Both the position numbers and the translations under genes were made by a program. The notes beneath the pieces are model-generated. The model did no database searches. It worked only from the letters and a program-made list of their open reading frames with translations, and had not been told where the DNA came from. From Quercus robur (lineage: Eukaryota > Streptophyta > Magnoliopsida > Fagales > Fagaceae): DNA of 64,000 nucleotides. The stretch lies in assembly GCF_932294415.1 (NCBI RefSeq), contig NC_065536.1, forward strand, positions 47,341,854 through 47,405,853. The letters run 5' to 3'. Numbering within the stretch: position 1 is the first letter of the stretch; each line of letters starts with the position of its first letter. Below are positions 47,825-60,312 of this stretch, one piece after another.

Positions 47825-48195
47825 TAAAATTTAGCTACAAACTTTGTTGTAGTCAAAGGCTACAACTTCCACTAAAAAAATTAACTTTTACATATTTTGA
47901 AAATCTAGCCATTGAATTGCATATTCTTTATGTTCTTAACACACATCAAATTTTGTATCAATTAGATATTATTTACTATTTAATTCATAAACTTACTTTT
48001 AATACATAATTTTAAACTGCAAAAACTTGAAATTTAAATATTTGGTTAATGATATAGCTATTGATCTTTGATTTTTTGAAAATTCTACAAGTATGGAAGA
48101 TATAAAAAGAAAATATTTTTTACTAATAAATTAGTCAAAATTCACATTAAATAAAAAGATATTGATTAGAGTTGTAGTCATTGGCTAAGCTTTGT
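47825..48195 (+). repeat. dispersed repeat family, copy A
   Basis: Shared blocks with copies B and C include TTGAATTGCATATTCTTTATG-like, ATTTACTATTTAATTCATAAAC-like and CATTGATTGATGTCATG-like stretches. The edges carry TTGTAGTC / GTTGTAGTC motifs. No coding sequence was found. It is probably a non-autonomous DNA element. Confidence 0.65.
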
Positions 48196-48285
48196 CTATA
48201 TCGTTAATTATGACGGATTTTGTCTACTTTTTCCCACCCTATCTTGGGAATATATTTATTTAAGGAGTTTCTTAAAATATCACAC

Positions 48286-49270
48286 TTTTTTTTTCTAAGA
48301 AACGAGAATATTATTCAAACAAGAGAAACAAAGAAGCATCCTTCCTACAAGCATTCACTTCACAACTGCTGCAGAAAGAAGATACTTATTACAACAAAAT
48401 GAAGACCAATAAGAAGCAGCAAACTTGGCTTAGCTCTATCCTCACCCAATTAAAATTACAACTAACAAAAGATTTCCCAAGGTCTAATATACAGTGTCGG
48501 CTGAACAGTGGAGCAAGAAATACGGTCGCCTAAGGCCTCAAGTAAAAAAAAGACCCCCAAATTTTAACCAATAAGGTTATTTATAATCAATAAATAAAAT
48601 AATATTTTTTTACCAAATGAAAAACAAATAAAAAAATAGAGAAAAATGCAACGTCCACAATATTTTTTACAACACTTTTACAATTATGCTAAGTAATAGG
48701 TTGTTACAATCTATTATTGATGACAAAAAAATAATTATAGTGATATTTTCAAAGAAAAAAAAAGCAACTTAAAACCTAGAATTTGTTATAAAAAAAAATA
48801 TTGTGAAGGTTTTTCTTCTAAAAAAAATAAGAATAATAATAAGAGTTTAATTAGCAAACTTTTACTAGTTCTCATCTAAGTCCACCACTAACACTATTTT
48901 TTTACTTACTATTATCAATCTACCATATCAACAAGTATGAAAAATTTTATCAAATTTTTTCTGTTTATAAAATTTCTAAAAAAAAAAAAAATTCTACGTA
49001 GTTTTTGTTAATTAGTAGTAATTTTACATATAAAATAAGATAATCAATTTTTGCCTTAGGCCTCCAAATACATTAAGCCAGCCCTGCTAATATATCGCAA
49101 ATTAGAGTTTGGACAGGCCACGCAGCATGTGTCCAACCATCTTTAATGGCATCAAAATAATTTTTAGCATCACCCTCCACTACAATTCTCTTAGTGTTTT
49201 CTGATTTTGCTAGTTGCAACACCCAAAGAATTGCAGCTGCTTCAGCCTGCACAGGTTCACAAATTTCATA
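48286..49270 (-). pseudogene. LINE RNase H fragment split by a hAT element
   Basis: On the minus strand a conserved RNase H reads EPVQAEAAAILWVLQLAKSE and IVVEGDAKNYFDAIKDGW near 49260-49130. It continues after the inserted element with NFNWVRIELSQV and, after a frame change, AAVVK and a stop near 48375. A T run at 48286-48294 marks the 3' end. The Glu and Asp motifs of RNase H remain. The reverse transcriptase is absent. Confidence 0.72.
48492..49086. mobile_element. hAT-type element, 595 bases
   Basis: A perfect 8-base target duplication, CTAATATA, is at 48484-48491 and 49087-49094. The ends are CAGTGTCGGCT and CAGGGCTGGCT (reversed), with subterminal GCCTAAGGCCTC-like motifs at both sides. 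It has no transposase. It interrupts the RNase H frame of the LINE fragment, which reads across the junction when the element is left out. Confidence 0.88.
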
Positions 49271-49334
49271 AACTTTGATTTCGGTGTTAATATCATTCTT
49301 GAATTTTCAATTTGAACAAGTCTTTGAGAATTTT

Positions 49335-49503
49335 ATTTGTGACAAATTAAACATTCTACTAATATTTTCCATTAAAGCCAAATGAATTTAATCATGAGAT
49401 ATACACATGATTTCTGTCAAAGCATTAATAGTTTTGAACTATCATGATTAAATTCATTAAGTTTTAACAGAAATGCTAACAAACATTTTATTTGTCATAA
49501 ACA
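49335..49503. mobile_element. fold-back MITE-like inverted repeat
   Basis: Two arms of about 65 bases are imperfect reverse complements. TGACAAATTAAACATT...ATGAATTTAATCATGA pairs with TCATGATTAAATTCATT...ACATTTTATTTGTCA, with a loop of about 35 bases. Confidence 0.65.
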
Positions 49504-50571
49504 TAAAATGCAATGAGTAAATCATTCAAATAGAAGTTTTACAGTTCAAGGATGATAATAGCTTTGAATGCAATTGACCCATTTCATTCTGTGTCTGAGA
49601 ATGATTCATTTATGCAAAATTTCAACTGAAGGCATTTGTGGGCAATCTGGAGTTTTCAAGTCCAAATGCTTGGTAACTTTTGATTTCAATAGCAAATCTT
49701 TTCTCATTAATTTGAAAATAATTCAGTTACACATGGTAATTTCATGCTATCAACTCCTAGTAGTTGGAATCAAGGCTCTTCATGCCCGAAAGTTACAAAA
49801 ATGCAAATGGAAGAGCTGGGTGTTTGATTTGGGTAGTATTTGTTTGGTCGACTATAAGGGTCAAATGGTTGTTGTCTTCTTGTTGTGGATCGTTGAGTTT
49901 TGTGTGGGTTTGGGTGAGTGGGTAAGTTTCTATAGGTGGACCACTCTCTTAAAATATCCTGACTCAATTTGAAACAAATGACAGTAGTTTTTTGGGTGAG
50001 AGGACCATTGGACAGACACCTCTTACATGACAGTCCCGTTGTATTGAACAACATAAATAAGTCCCACAAGATTCTTACGAATAAGCTAAATATGTAATTC
50101 TCACATTTATAGAAATCTAGAGATTCTTAATCAAACCAAAAGTAAAACATGAATTCAGAATTTCAGACATCACATTCTTTGAAAATTGGACCATGAGAAT
50201 ATTGAATCTCATAAACCCGCAAACATAATATGAAAAACCACTTAACTGCTACCTTGAATCTAATTCAAAATCAAAATATAGACAAATCTCATCAGGACCC
50301 CGTTATATGATCAGCGGATTGGAGTAGCATTGTTCCTTTGTGATTATTATTAGAGCAAATGAAGAAGAATTACAAGGACCAATACAAACAAGAAATGCAC
50401 AAGTATTCTTAACTTGAATATCATTGCAAAGGTAACACTGCATTATAATACTAGAACAATTTCAGTACTTACAATAGTCATTCGCACAATGAAAGAGAAA
50501 CATTCCAAAGGACTTGAAATTGCAAGTATTTGCATAAATTTGAACCACGTTAATGGTAAAAGTGAAGCCAG
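49504..50571. other. no gene recognised; 3' flank of the minus-strand pseudogene
   Basis: Two overlapping open frames at 49568-49972 (plus) and 49770-50069 (minus) show no family features. Part of this stretch may be the 3' UTR and downstream region of the pseudogene that ends at 50572. Confidence 0.4.
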
Positions 50572-52332
50572 TCAACCCTCTTCTGATTCTGCACATCAAT
50601 TGATTCAATTTACACATCAGAAAGAAACTAAGATAATAATCAAAGTTTAAGAACACACTATTCCCCTATAATACATAAAATTAGCCCATTCAATTCACAT
50701 TTATAGGGGGAACAAATCTCCATGACAGTAGAGGATGTAAAACAGTAAGGTGAATTTGGTATTCCACTTTCTTAACAATATAGCAAGCTACTTATAAAAA
50801 TAAAAAATAAAAAACAATATAGCAAGCATGGGGCTCAATGCAGTGTTGACAACATGAACAAGAGAAGTATTTTTTTTTTTCAAGGAACCAGTAAGAAGAA
50901 CAAGAGAATATATAGATACTCTTCATACCATGTATGGCTTCCATATTGTCTTCTTTGTAGACTCCAAGGGGTGAGCCATGTACAGATAATAGCATCTCAG
51001 CCTCAATGTTTTTGGTGTCATTCCAATAGACAGCCTTTGGCTACTCACCTGCAAAAATGATCAGATGTCACATCAATTCGTGCCCATTTGATAACCATCC
51101 AACACCTCCCATGAGAAATCTCACGGTATCAGGGAAGTCATAAACCATAAGTTGTCACACCCCTCCCCCCCCCCCCCCCCCCCCCACCAAAACTCTCTCT
51201 CCAAAACCCTTGAAACACCTAGCTGATATGTACTCTTCTAACAAACTTAAAACTTAGCAAGCTTTTATGGTTCACTCAATTGCAGCCACTAGCTGCTTAT
51301 CCTTATATTTTCTCCTTTAACAAATGAATTGCTTTTGCAATTTATGATCATTGCTTAAAATGACAAATCTACCAGCACAAACTTTGCATCCAGAGCCTCC
51401 AAGATATCTACTTCAGCAAACAAGACAGGCTTTCAGAAGACACCCCTGAGAGTGAAAACTGACACAACACCCATAAGGGTTTTGTATGTACAATTCATTG
51501 GAGCATCTAGGGCACACCGGTAATTGTAGGCACTTAATATGCATCAGCTGAAACTTCTTCAAGGTCCTAAAGTTGGACTACAGCATATTGATGAATTGGA
51601 ACTGACTTGTGCCATTCAGTAAATGCTTTTGCCCTTCTACTTGGTTTCAACAAATTAATAAAACAAGAACTTGGTTCCTAACTAAAACTAACCAAGACAC
51701 TCGGTTAGTTACATTTTAATAAGATTGAAGCTTCATACAAAAATAAATAAGAAACAAACCCCGGGAGTTTGAAGACCATCTTGCATCCTGAATATTTGAG
51801 TTTCTGATGGCTCCTCCAATACCTATAAAATGGAAAATTTCAATCAGAATAACAAGAGAAAGGGACTGAAGTGTGTGTTTGGATTTTGGCTCAAACCATG
51901 CTTTAATGAGTTAATAATTATCACATGGGGTGCAAAAGAAAAGCACATTTCAATGCAATTAAACAAACTCAAATCAAATGAAAGTTGAGACCATCCTTTG
52001 TTTTGTCAGAATAAACCATGGACAACTGATGCAGAAGAGAAGCATTTATGTCTCTTTCCTTATTATCATATTCCATTGAACTTCAAATTGTTTGTTTCCT
52101 TCAACTGAAAGGTTTGGAAGATTTTCTTTACAAAAAAATGGCATTGTGGGGGTTTGTAGTTGTTCCTTGCAAACGCAATTCAGTCAGCAAATGCTCAATC
52201 TCCACATCACGAATACCACTAATGGCATCACTCTGTCGAGGAGGGAAAAAATAAATAAATAAAATCCTAACCTGAAACGCTGCGTTTTGAGATCATCCCT
52301 TGCACCCAAAATCAGTTTCGTCGGTCTCTCTC
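50572..52332 (-). pseudogene. multi-exon pseudogene of a conserved plant nuclear protein, probably Borealin-related
   Basis: Four exon-like blocks with AG/GT edges lie in order on the minus strand. (1) 52232 to about 51950: SDAISGIRDVEIEHLLTELR, then KEQLQTP, KENLPNLSV, FEVQW and, after frame changes, RDINASLLHQLSMVYSD. (2) 51822-51760: VLEEPSETQIFRMQDGLQTP plus G. (3) 51048-50929: VSSQRLSIGMTPKTLRL, a small frame-breaking deletion, then LLSVHGSPLGVYKEDNMEAI. (4) 50588-50572: ESEEG and stop. From memory this order matches a single-copy plant protein that I believe is the Borealin-related subunit (BORR) of the chromosomal passenger complex, which acts at centromeres in mitosis. The name is less certain than the family match. 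Stops, frameshifts and missing exon parts show it is dead. Introns are kept, so it is not a retrocopy. Confidence 0.6.
51165..51185 (+). repeat. 21-base C homopolymer
   Basis: An uninterrupted C run within an intron of the pseudogene. Shorter C runs occur near 10518, 35097, 62468 and 62707. Confidence 0.9.
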
Positions 52333-52834
52333 ACGCCGATCTCTTTTGCCTCTTCTTCTTTGGGAGAGCTGATCTTCTTCCCGCTTCTTCTTTATCTTCT
52401 TCTTCTGCCAAATATGCCCTTCCATATTTTACAGTTTTCTACCCTTTTGCCCCCCACTTGGGAATTGGTGAACCCATACATGGCAGCCAGGTGTTTCAAA
52501 TTTTTTTTTTTTTTTTTTTTTTTGATAAAACAAATGTTTTTATTTATTATTATTATTATTTTGATAGGTAGACAAATTTTTTTAATTTGAACGTGTGCTA
52601 CCTGTATGTATGTTAATATTGATTAATAAAATAATAAATATATAATAACATTTTTTTTCAATTTTTTTTGTTAGATTATGTTGAAGAAAATATTATTTGG
52701 TAGAAAACAATAAATAAGGAGGGAGAGAATGCTAGTATTAATTAGGTAATAAGTTGGAAAACAATAATATTTAATGGTGTTTTTTTAACCGTTAGATCTA
52801 TTAGAAATTTATGGTGTAAAAAAATGTGAGTTTA
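52333..52834. other. 5' flank of the pseudogene; AT-rich DNA
   Basis: On the minus strand an AAGAAGAAGAGG-rich segment at 52330-52430 could be the former first exon or 5' UTR; a TTTCAG|GTTAGG donor-like site lies near 52275. T and ATT runs follow at 52501-52560. No gene was recognised. Confidence 0.4.
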
Positions 52835-53215
52835 TAAGAGTTACACCAGTTATAACTCTAAACAATGTTACATCACTCTATAACTTGTTATTGAATTAAT
52901 ATTTTAAAAATTCAACCATTAAATTACATGTTCTATATGTTCTTAACATGCATGCCAATTTTCATATCAATCGGATGTTATTTACCGTTTAATTCATAAA
53001 CTCATCTTTTATACATTATTTTAAATTACAAAAACTTAAATTTTAACAATTGATTGATGTCATGACTATTAATCTTTGATCATCTTGAAAGTTTGCAAGC
53101 ATGGAGAATATATGAAGATAATATAATCTAACAGTGGATTTGTCAATATTCACATCCAATTAAAAAATATTGAGTGGTCTAACATTGCTTAGAATTACAC
53201 CAGGTATAACTTGAA
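52835..53215 (+). repeat. dispersed repeat family, copy B
   Basis: Collinear with copies A and C over about 370 bases (for example GATGTTATTTACCGTTTAATTC and TGATTGATGTCATGACTATT). Confidence 0.65.
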
Positions 53216-53245
53216 TCCAACCCATATATATATATAGGGTTTTAC

Positions 53246-53400
53246 TAGTGTATGTTCTTAAACATAAGTTAGTAAACCATTTTAGGAAAAATTTTATGGG
53301 AAAGTGAAAAAGTGATTAATTTTTTTGACAATTTTTTCAATTTTTCATAAAAAGTTTCTTAAAATTAATTACTAATATGTACCTTAAAGGCATACATTAA
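53246..53400. mobile_element. fold-back element 1
   Basis: TAGTGTATGTTCTTAAACAT and ...CCTTAAAGGCATACATTAA face each other, with long imperfect arms through AAACCATTTTAGGAAAAATTT. Confidence 0.55.
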
Positions 53401-53438
53401 CCGGACCCACATATATATATAGGGAAATACTAATTGAT

Positions 53439-53589
53439 GTCCTTAGGGCAATGGTTAACAATCCATTTAAAGAAAGTTTTTATGAGAAAAGAAAAAAAAA
53501 ATAATTAATGTTTTGAAAGCTTTTTTCATTTCTCATAAAAGTGGTGTCAAACTTTCTTAAAATGGATTTTTAACCATTTTCCTAAGGAC
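53439..53589. mobile_element. fold-back element 2
   Basis: GTCCTTAGGGCAATGGTTAA at left and TTAACCATTTTCCTAAGGAC at right are inverted, with arms of about 60 bases and a short loop. It is similar in design to the element just upstream. Confidence 0.7.
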
Positions 53590-53606
53590 ACTCATTAGCA
53601 TGGCTC

Positions 53607-53609
<3 letters not shown>

Positions 53610-53682
<73 letters not shown>
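53610..53682 (+). repeat. (TG)n(GA)n compound microsatellite
   Basis: About 20 TG units are followed by about 16 GA units without interruption. Confidence 0.95.
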
Positions 53683-53684
<2 letters not shown>

Positions 53685-53952
53685 CCAAACCATAAAGTTT
53701 AGAACAACTTGTTTTCACTTTTAAGTTGGGGAGAGATAGGAGAAGGATAATATGGTCTCATTACTAATAGTTGGCATGTCAAAATATATTTTTATGGTTG
53801 CAAAAAGACTGATTCGGCTATGGGTAAAAGTTGGCTTAGTTGTCTGTAAAATATTTTGTCCCTACTTGTAGGCACCTTTGTCCCTTAGAATAACAAGTTT
53901 ATCCTTAAGGTTTGTGGTTATTTCTTTCGGTGGTTAGGGAAACACTATAGTC

Positions 53953-55338
53953 ATGGATGAACTAACAAACTGTTGCAATGGTTTGTCGATTTCAAACAGA
54001 GAAGGGCCAACCCTCGATCTTGAGGAGGAGATGGCTATGCCAGAATTCATCATTGCTGGCAAATTCTTCACAAGACAAGCTTTGAATATGGAAGCTATTG
54101 CTTTGACCTTTAAGCCATTATGGAGATCAAAAAATGGTTTTAAAGTTAAAATCAAATTTAAAAATATGGGCAACCACATAGTACTCTTCACTTTCGATAA
54201 CAAACTAGAAGTTGATGCCATTCTTTCTAATGAGCCTTGGAGCTTTAACAAACATCTTATGGTGTTGCAATGCTATGACAAGGATACGCCAGTTGATGAC
54301 TTGACTTTCAATCGTACATCCTTTTAGGTATAGGTACACGACATACCAGTGAGATTCATGAATCAAAAGGTAGCGGAAGGGATTTGCAACACCGTTGGTA
54401 CGGTCATCAAGAAGCCTGAAACAAAGATGGATGGTGGAAGTTTTATAAGGGTTTGAGTTAGTTTGGATATCACTCGTCCACTAAGCCAAGGAAGAATGGT
54501 GTCCATGGGACAAGGAAAAGAACAATGGGTCTCATTTAAATGAGCCTACCAAATATTTGCTACTGGTGTGGCTGTCTCAACAATGATGATAGGGACTGTG
54601 AAGCTTGGTTTGACAATGAAGGTTCCCTTAAAGTTGAAGACCAGCAATTTGGACCTTGGCTATGTGCAGCACCTACTAGTCGAGCACGAAAAAACGTAGT
54701 CACTATTCCAGGTTTTTTTTAAGAAGATGAAAGGAAGCACTTCCACTCACAAGGCTTCGATCCCTCTAAGGCAAGCTCAGGTGGATACCAAGACGGCTCC
54801 ACCACCACAGAGGGTATCGTCTGACGTAGAACAGAATCAAGAGGAACCTTTAATGATTCAATTATTAGGATCAGTTACAGTTGGCAAAAATAAGTCCTCC
54901 CCTGATTTTGCACAGCAACTTAATCATGCAAAGCCATTGGTGAATCAAATTGAAGAATTGGATCATGATTTAAAGAAATTTGATATACCAATTAATGAGG
55001 CATGGTCTGACACTCATCCACCATTCATTCCAAATTTAAATCCTCCTCAAAAGGTATCCAATCCTATTATCACTCCAACAGAACCGTTTCACAATGATTC
55101 TTTCCTTTCTAAGCTTGCCGAAATTGATGAGGGTCTATCAAAATTAAATGTCGTGTCAACTCTCAATTTTGAGGTTTCAACGAACGTGCAATCAGTCCAC
55201 GTAATTAATGAGGAAGATAAGGAAACGGCTAGGGTTTGCCAAGGTAAGGGGTCCAAAAATCTTGCAACCCTACATGCAGAAGCAACTGGAAAACAAAAAA
55301 AAAAAATTCACAACAACAAGGAACATGGAAACGACTGA
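53953..55338 (+). pseudogene. LINE ORF1, decayed
   Basis: It starts MDELTNCCNGLSISNREGP and follows the same plan as the ORF1 at 27242-28741 (WSFNKHLMVLQCYDKDTPVD). A stop at 54325, a stop before 54540 and a frame change near 54722 break it. The zinc knuckle reads CYWCGCLNNDDRDC, so the His of the CCHC motif is replaced by Asn. A hydrophilic spacer fills 54727-55338. Confidence 0.72.
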
Positions 55339-55434
55339 ACAATCCAGATGTATCAAGAAGCATTGATAGAATTGCAAGCACAGTAGATTCGATGCTATCA
55401 ACAAAAAGAATTCCTAAGGAGCTCTCTTATCCCA

Positions 55435-58400
55435 ATGGTTTACCAAGCAAAATACGTATGGTTTCCATTAAGATTAATCCTATTGCACTGGCAGAGGCTG
55501 ATGATCAGCCCGCCCATCACAATGAGTCTCTTAGTCTGGAACTGTCATGGACTTGGAAACCCACATACAATGAGGAAGCTTGGAATTTACATCCAGGCAA
55601 AAGATCCTTCTGTTGTGTTTTTAGCTGAGACATGGACAAATGATGCAAGGCTACATCAATTGTTACGTAATTTTGATTTCAGAAATAAATGGTTAGTTTC
55701 AAGTGACAATAGAGGTGGTGGTTTGGTTTTGTTGTGGAAGGAAGATATTCAAATCATAGTGGAAGACTCGTTGAAATTTTGTGTTGATGTACTTGTTGAG
55801 AAGAATACCCCACAGGAGTGGCGCTTCACAAGTTTCTATGACGAACCGATTACAACTAGAAGGCATAAGGCATGGACCAAGCTTCGAACCCTTGATGATA
55901 AACCACACATGCCTTGGCCGTGTGCGAGGGATTTCAACAAAATCACAAGACAAGAAGAAAAGGTGGGAGGAGCAATTCATGCACACAGTCAAATGCAAGC
56001 CTTCCAGGATGTTCTTGATAAATGCGGATTTATGGACTTGGGCTTCATTGGACCGAATTTTATGTGGAGTAAACATTATACCGATGGACACCCAATTTAG
56101 GAGAGACTTGACCGTGGACTAGCTACAAACCCATGGTTCTTGAGGTATCCTGGCACTCGAGTTCACCATCTACCTTACCTTTCATTGGATCATTGCCCTT
56201 TGCTTATCAACCCAATAGGTATTGAAATTCCATCTTACAAGAAACCTTTTTGATTTAATGAGATGTGGCTATCAGATAGTCGATGTGGAGAGGTGTTTGA
56301 AGCAACTTAGAGGTCATGTGTAGCAATGGACACAAATAAAGAAATCCTTGGAAAAATAGACAAGTGTGGCAAAGATTTATCATGATGGAATTATAATGTT
56401 TTTGGTAATGTTAGAAGAGAATTTAAAAATTAACAAAAAAAAAAAAAAAAAAAAAAAAGAGAGATTTGCTAATTGAAGAGGAAGTCATGGCATTGAGGAC
56501 TGGTAGCAATATTCACATCAAAGAATTGAAATGTGAGATAAATGTTTTGATGGACCGAGAAACTAGAATGTGGAATCAACGCTCCCGTATTCTTTGGCTG
56601 AAAATGGAGATGGTAACACAAAGTTTTTTCATTGTCGGGCCTCTCATCGATTCCGGAAAAATGTGATCTTAGGAATAAATGACCAATAGGGAGTTTGGAA
56701 GGAAGAGCCAAACGACATAGCCGGAGTTCTCATCAATTTTTACCAGGAACTTTTCACCACCTCAAACCTGACTCTACACCAAGAAGTCCTAGACCAAATT
56801 CCTCAAGTAATCTCAGATGACATGAACCAAGAATTGACGTGCAAGTTTGAGGAATGGGAAGTGGTACAAGCTTTGAAACAAATGGCACCAATGAAGGCTC
56901 CTAGGCCTAACGGAATGCCCCCTTTGTTCTTCCAGCATTTCTGGCCTATGATTAAGGGTGATGTTACACACCCGATGCTATCTTGGTTGAACTTAGGTAC
57001 ACTCCCACACCCAGTGCATCATACCTTTGTTACCCTTATCCCAAAAAAGAAAAATCCAAGTTTAGTGTCGAAATATCATCCTATTAGTCTTTGCAATGTT
57101 CTTTACAAAATTTTCTCTAAAGTCCTTGTTAATAGGCTAAAAAAATTCCTCAATTCTATCATTACTAAGCACCAAATAGCTTTTGCCAAAGGTCGCCTCA
57201 TTACTGATAATATCCTTATTGCCTTGGAAACATTACATTGCATGAAAAACTATAATTCTAGTTCAATTGGGTTTATGGCTTTGAAGCTTGACATGAGTAA
57301 AGCCTATGATAGGGTTGAATGGGTGTTTTTGGAAAATTTGATGAGAAAAATGGGGTTTTGTGAACAATGGATTGGACTTATCATGGTGTTTGTGAAAATA
57401 GTCACTTACTCAATACTAGTGAATGGAGAACTAAAAGGCTTGATCCACCCCTCAAGGGGCTTTAGACAAGGAGATTCTCTCTCTCCTTTTCTTTTTCGCC
57501 TGTGCACTAAGAGCCTACATGGCCTAATTAAAAAGGCAACAAGCAATGGCGATATCAATGGTTTCAAGGCAAACAATGACCCAAACTAACCCATTTGTTT
57601 TTTGTAAATGATAGCCTTCTTTTTTGTAGGGCCAACTCCACAGAATGTAGCAAGGTCATGGACATTATATCCTTGTATGAAGAAGTTTCTAGCCAAAAAA
57701 TAAATAGGGGGAAGACAGCTTTATTCTTCAGCAAATCAATTACTAAAGCAAACAGACAGATCATTAAAGGGATTCTTAGGGTTCGTGAAATCCACCACTA
57801 TGAAAGGTACTTAGGGTTGCCATCTTTGACGGGAAGAAGGAAAAAAGTAAGCTTTAATTATTTATAGGAGAGAGTATGGAGGAAATTGTAGGGTTGGGAA
57901 GGAAAACTCCTTTCCCAAGCTGAAAGAGAGGTTCTTATTAAGGCAGTTATCCAATCCATTCCAACTTATGCAATGGGGTGCTTTAAATTACCAATGGGAT
58001 TGTGTAATGAAATTGAGGTGTTGATAAGGAAGTTTTGGTGGGGACAACAAGGGGAAAAGCGGAAGATTCATTGGCTAAAATGGGGTGAGATGACAAAATC
58101 AAAAGGTGAGGGTGGTAACGGCTTTCGTGACTTAGCTTTGCACAACGACTCTCTCTTGGCCAAGCAAGCTTGGCATTTACTGCAGGATAAAAGCTCACTA
58201 TTTTATAAGGTCTTTAAACCTTGATTCTTCCCAAATTGCATAATCATAGAGGCTACTAAATCAAGGCATGGTTCTTACGCTTGGAAAAGCATACTACATG
58301 GTCGTGACATCATTAAACATGAAGCTTGTTGGAGAATAGGCAACGGGTAGAAAGTTCAAATTTAGCAACATACATGGCTGCCAATCAAGCACCTTACCCA

Positions 58401-59645
58401 TGTATCATCATCTATTTTGGAGGGGTGGGAGGAGGCCACAGTTGAAATTCAGATAAATGAAGACAAGCGGACATGGAATGAAGAGGTAATTGATGGCCTG
58501 TTTGCTCCTGAGGAAGCTAAACTCATTAAGAAAATCTCATTGTCGAGACATCCAACAAAAGACAAGCTCTTCTAGCCATGGACACAAAGTGGGCAATATT
58601 CCTGCAAATTTGGATACCGGTTTTTGAAGCATGAGGTTGACGAGGAAGGGTCTATGGCAATGTAGGTTGAAGACAAAAAATTCGAGCATAGCATCTAGGA
58701 TTTGCGAGTTCCAAATAAGATCAAAAACTTCTTGTGGCGAGCTTGTCATGATTCTATTCCTACAAAAGCAAATCTGAGGAGGCGACACATAACAGACAAC
58801 TCGCTATGCAAACGATACTTGAGTGACAAGGAAAGTCCATTACACGCATTGTGGTCATGCAGTGAACTCAGCTCAGCATGGTCTTCATCAGAGTGGAGCT
58901 TTCGCCAAAACACAAGCGCCACAAACTTGAAGGAGCTCGTGTCATGGATACTAAAAAATCAAGGCAACCCAGAGCTATTTATGATGATAACGTGGGGAAT
59001 ATGGCATCAACAAAACCAGGTTCACACCCACAAACCTTGCTGCACCTCAGACCAGCTCGCATTGTAGGCGAAAGAGAAGTTAGATGAATTCCTACTGTAC
59101 TCCCACCTAAACCACCAACAATTCCGAGGCCAAGGGTGAAATGGAAGCGACCAAATGCAAGTTGTTTCAAAATAATTTTCGACGGAGCAATCTTCAAGAA
59201 TGAAAACAAAAGTGGCATAAGAGTTGTTATCCGAGACCACATTGGCTCCATCATAGCATCACTTGCTCAGCTAATATCTCCAGCACTTCAACCGGCTGAA
59301 ATTGAAGCAGTTGTAGCAGCACAGGCTCTGGAGTTTGGACATGAAATAGGCATAAGTGGAGCGGTTCTTGAAGGCAATTCTAAGTTGATTATTAAGTTCT
59401 TGAAGGTAGGTGGTAATACAATTGCCTTAGTGGAGCCTCTAATTCAGGATGCCATAGTTTTTTCTAATTTCTATTCAAAATTGTTATACTCTCATTGCAA
59501 AAGAGAAGACAATAAATTAGCACATAGTCTAGCTAGATATTCTATAAATGTTTCTGACTATGTAGTTTGGATGGAGGAAGTCTCCAATCCTTTATTCTCA
59601 GTAGCTCAACATGATTTAGCCAATTTAGCCAACCAATTTCAATAA
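55435..59645 (+). pseudogene. LINE ORF2, decayed
   Basis: The endonuclease part (55435-56100) shows LLVWNCHGLGNP, FLAETWTND, GGGLVLLWKED and CARDFNKI, where GDFN has become RDFN. The reverse transcriptase (56822-57867) has KAPRPNGM for the usual KAPGPDGM, PISLCNVLYKI, KLDMSKAYDRVEWVFLE and RGFRQGDSLSPFLF. The catalytic FADD box has become FVND. The zinc-binding region is near 58702 (VPNKIKNFLWRACHDSIPTK) and RNase H is at 59136-59645 (IIFDGAIFKNE, EIEAVVAAQAL, LEGNSKLII, DNKLAHSLARYS). At least six frame changes and several stops separate these parts. Confidence 0.78.
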
Positions 59646-59683
59646 AGTTTCAAGTTCATTCTCAAAAAAAAAAAAAAAAAAAA

Positions 59684-60312
59684 GTTGTTTGAAAAAAGTA
59701 TGGTAGAATTAATATTAAACAATTTTTAAGTGAGCGCTGCATCACACCTGTTAATAGTACTTAAAAAATATATATATTAAACTAGATTGTGTATGTTCAT
59801 AGGCTTTTTTTTTTTTTTTTTTTTTTTGGTTGCATACTTAGAGGCTCTTATATTTTTTTGTAAAGATTAATAGATTTATGAGCACGCACGTGAGTAAGAA
59901 GTAGGATAGATATAAATGGATACATAAGCAATAAAAAAAGAAAAAGAAAAAACACAACATGAAAAGGAGTGTTTTTTTAGAAAGGTGTAAACTTGTGTTT
60001 TTTAAATCTATATCAATCTAAAAGAAAAAAAAAAATGTTTATTTCAATTTTCTAACAAAAAAAAAATCACCATGTTCGTTTGTTAATAAATAAATAAATA
60101 AATAACTCAGGTTCCTATAAAAAAAACCCATGTTAAATTTTTTTTTTAATAGAAAAATCTATTTTTATCTTCTTCTTTTTTTTTTTGAGAAATAAACACA
60201 CATACAAGGGAGGGGGAAAGAGGTTCTAACACAAAGGTATACCACAACCTATTTTTATCCTTATCCTATATTTTCATGTAGTTTTTGTTTTTTTTTTTTT
60301 ATGAGATTATCA
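59684..60312. other. AT-rich DNA, no gene
   Basis: T and A runs dominate. Near 60190-60245 the segment TTTTTTTGAGAAATAAACAC to AGAGGTTCTAACACAAAGG resembles, in reverse, a stretch at 34556-34637, so it is part of a small dispersed repeat. Confidence 0.45.

Larger units (their letters stand above)
53800..59683 (+). mobile_element. complete-length but decayed LINE
   Basis: ORF1, endonuclease, reverse transcriptase, zinc-binding region, RNase H and a 20-base A run at 59664-59683 are all present in order. The 5' edge is uncertain and no target duplication was confirmed. Many frame changes and stops make it clearly older than the LINE at 23088-28966. Confidence 0.8.

Noticed and set aside
49568..50069. 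134- and 99-codon overlapping frames
   Set aside because: No family resemblance, no splice or promoter context, and they overlap on opposite strands.
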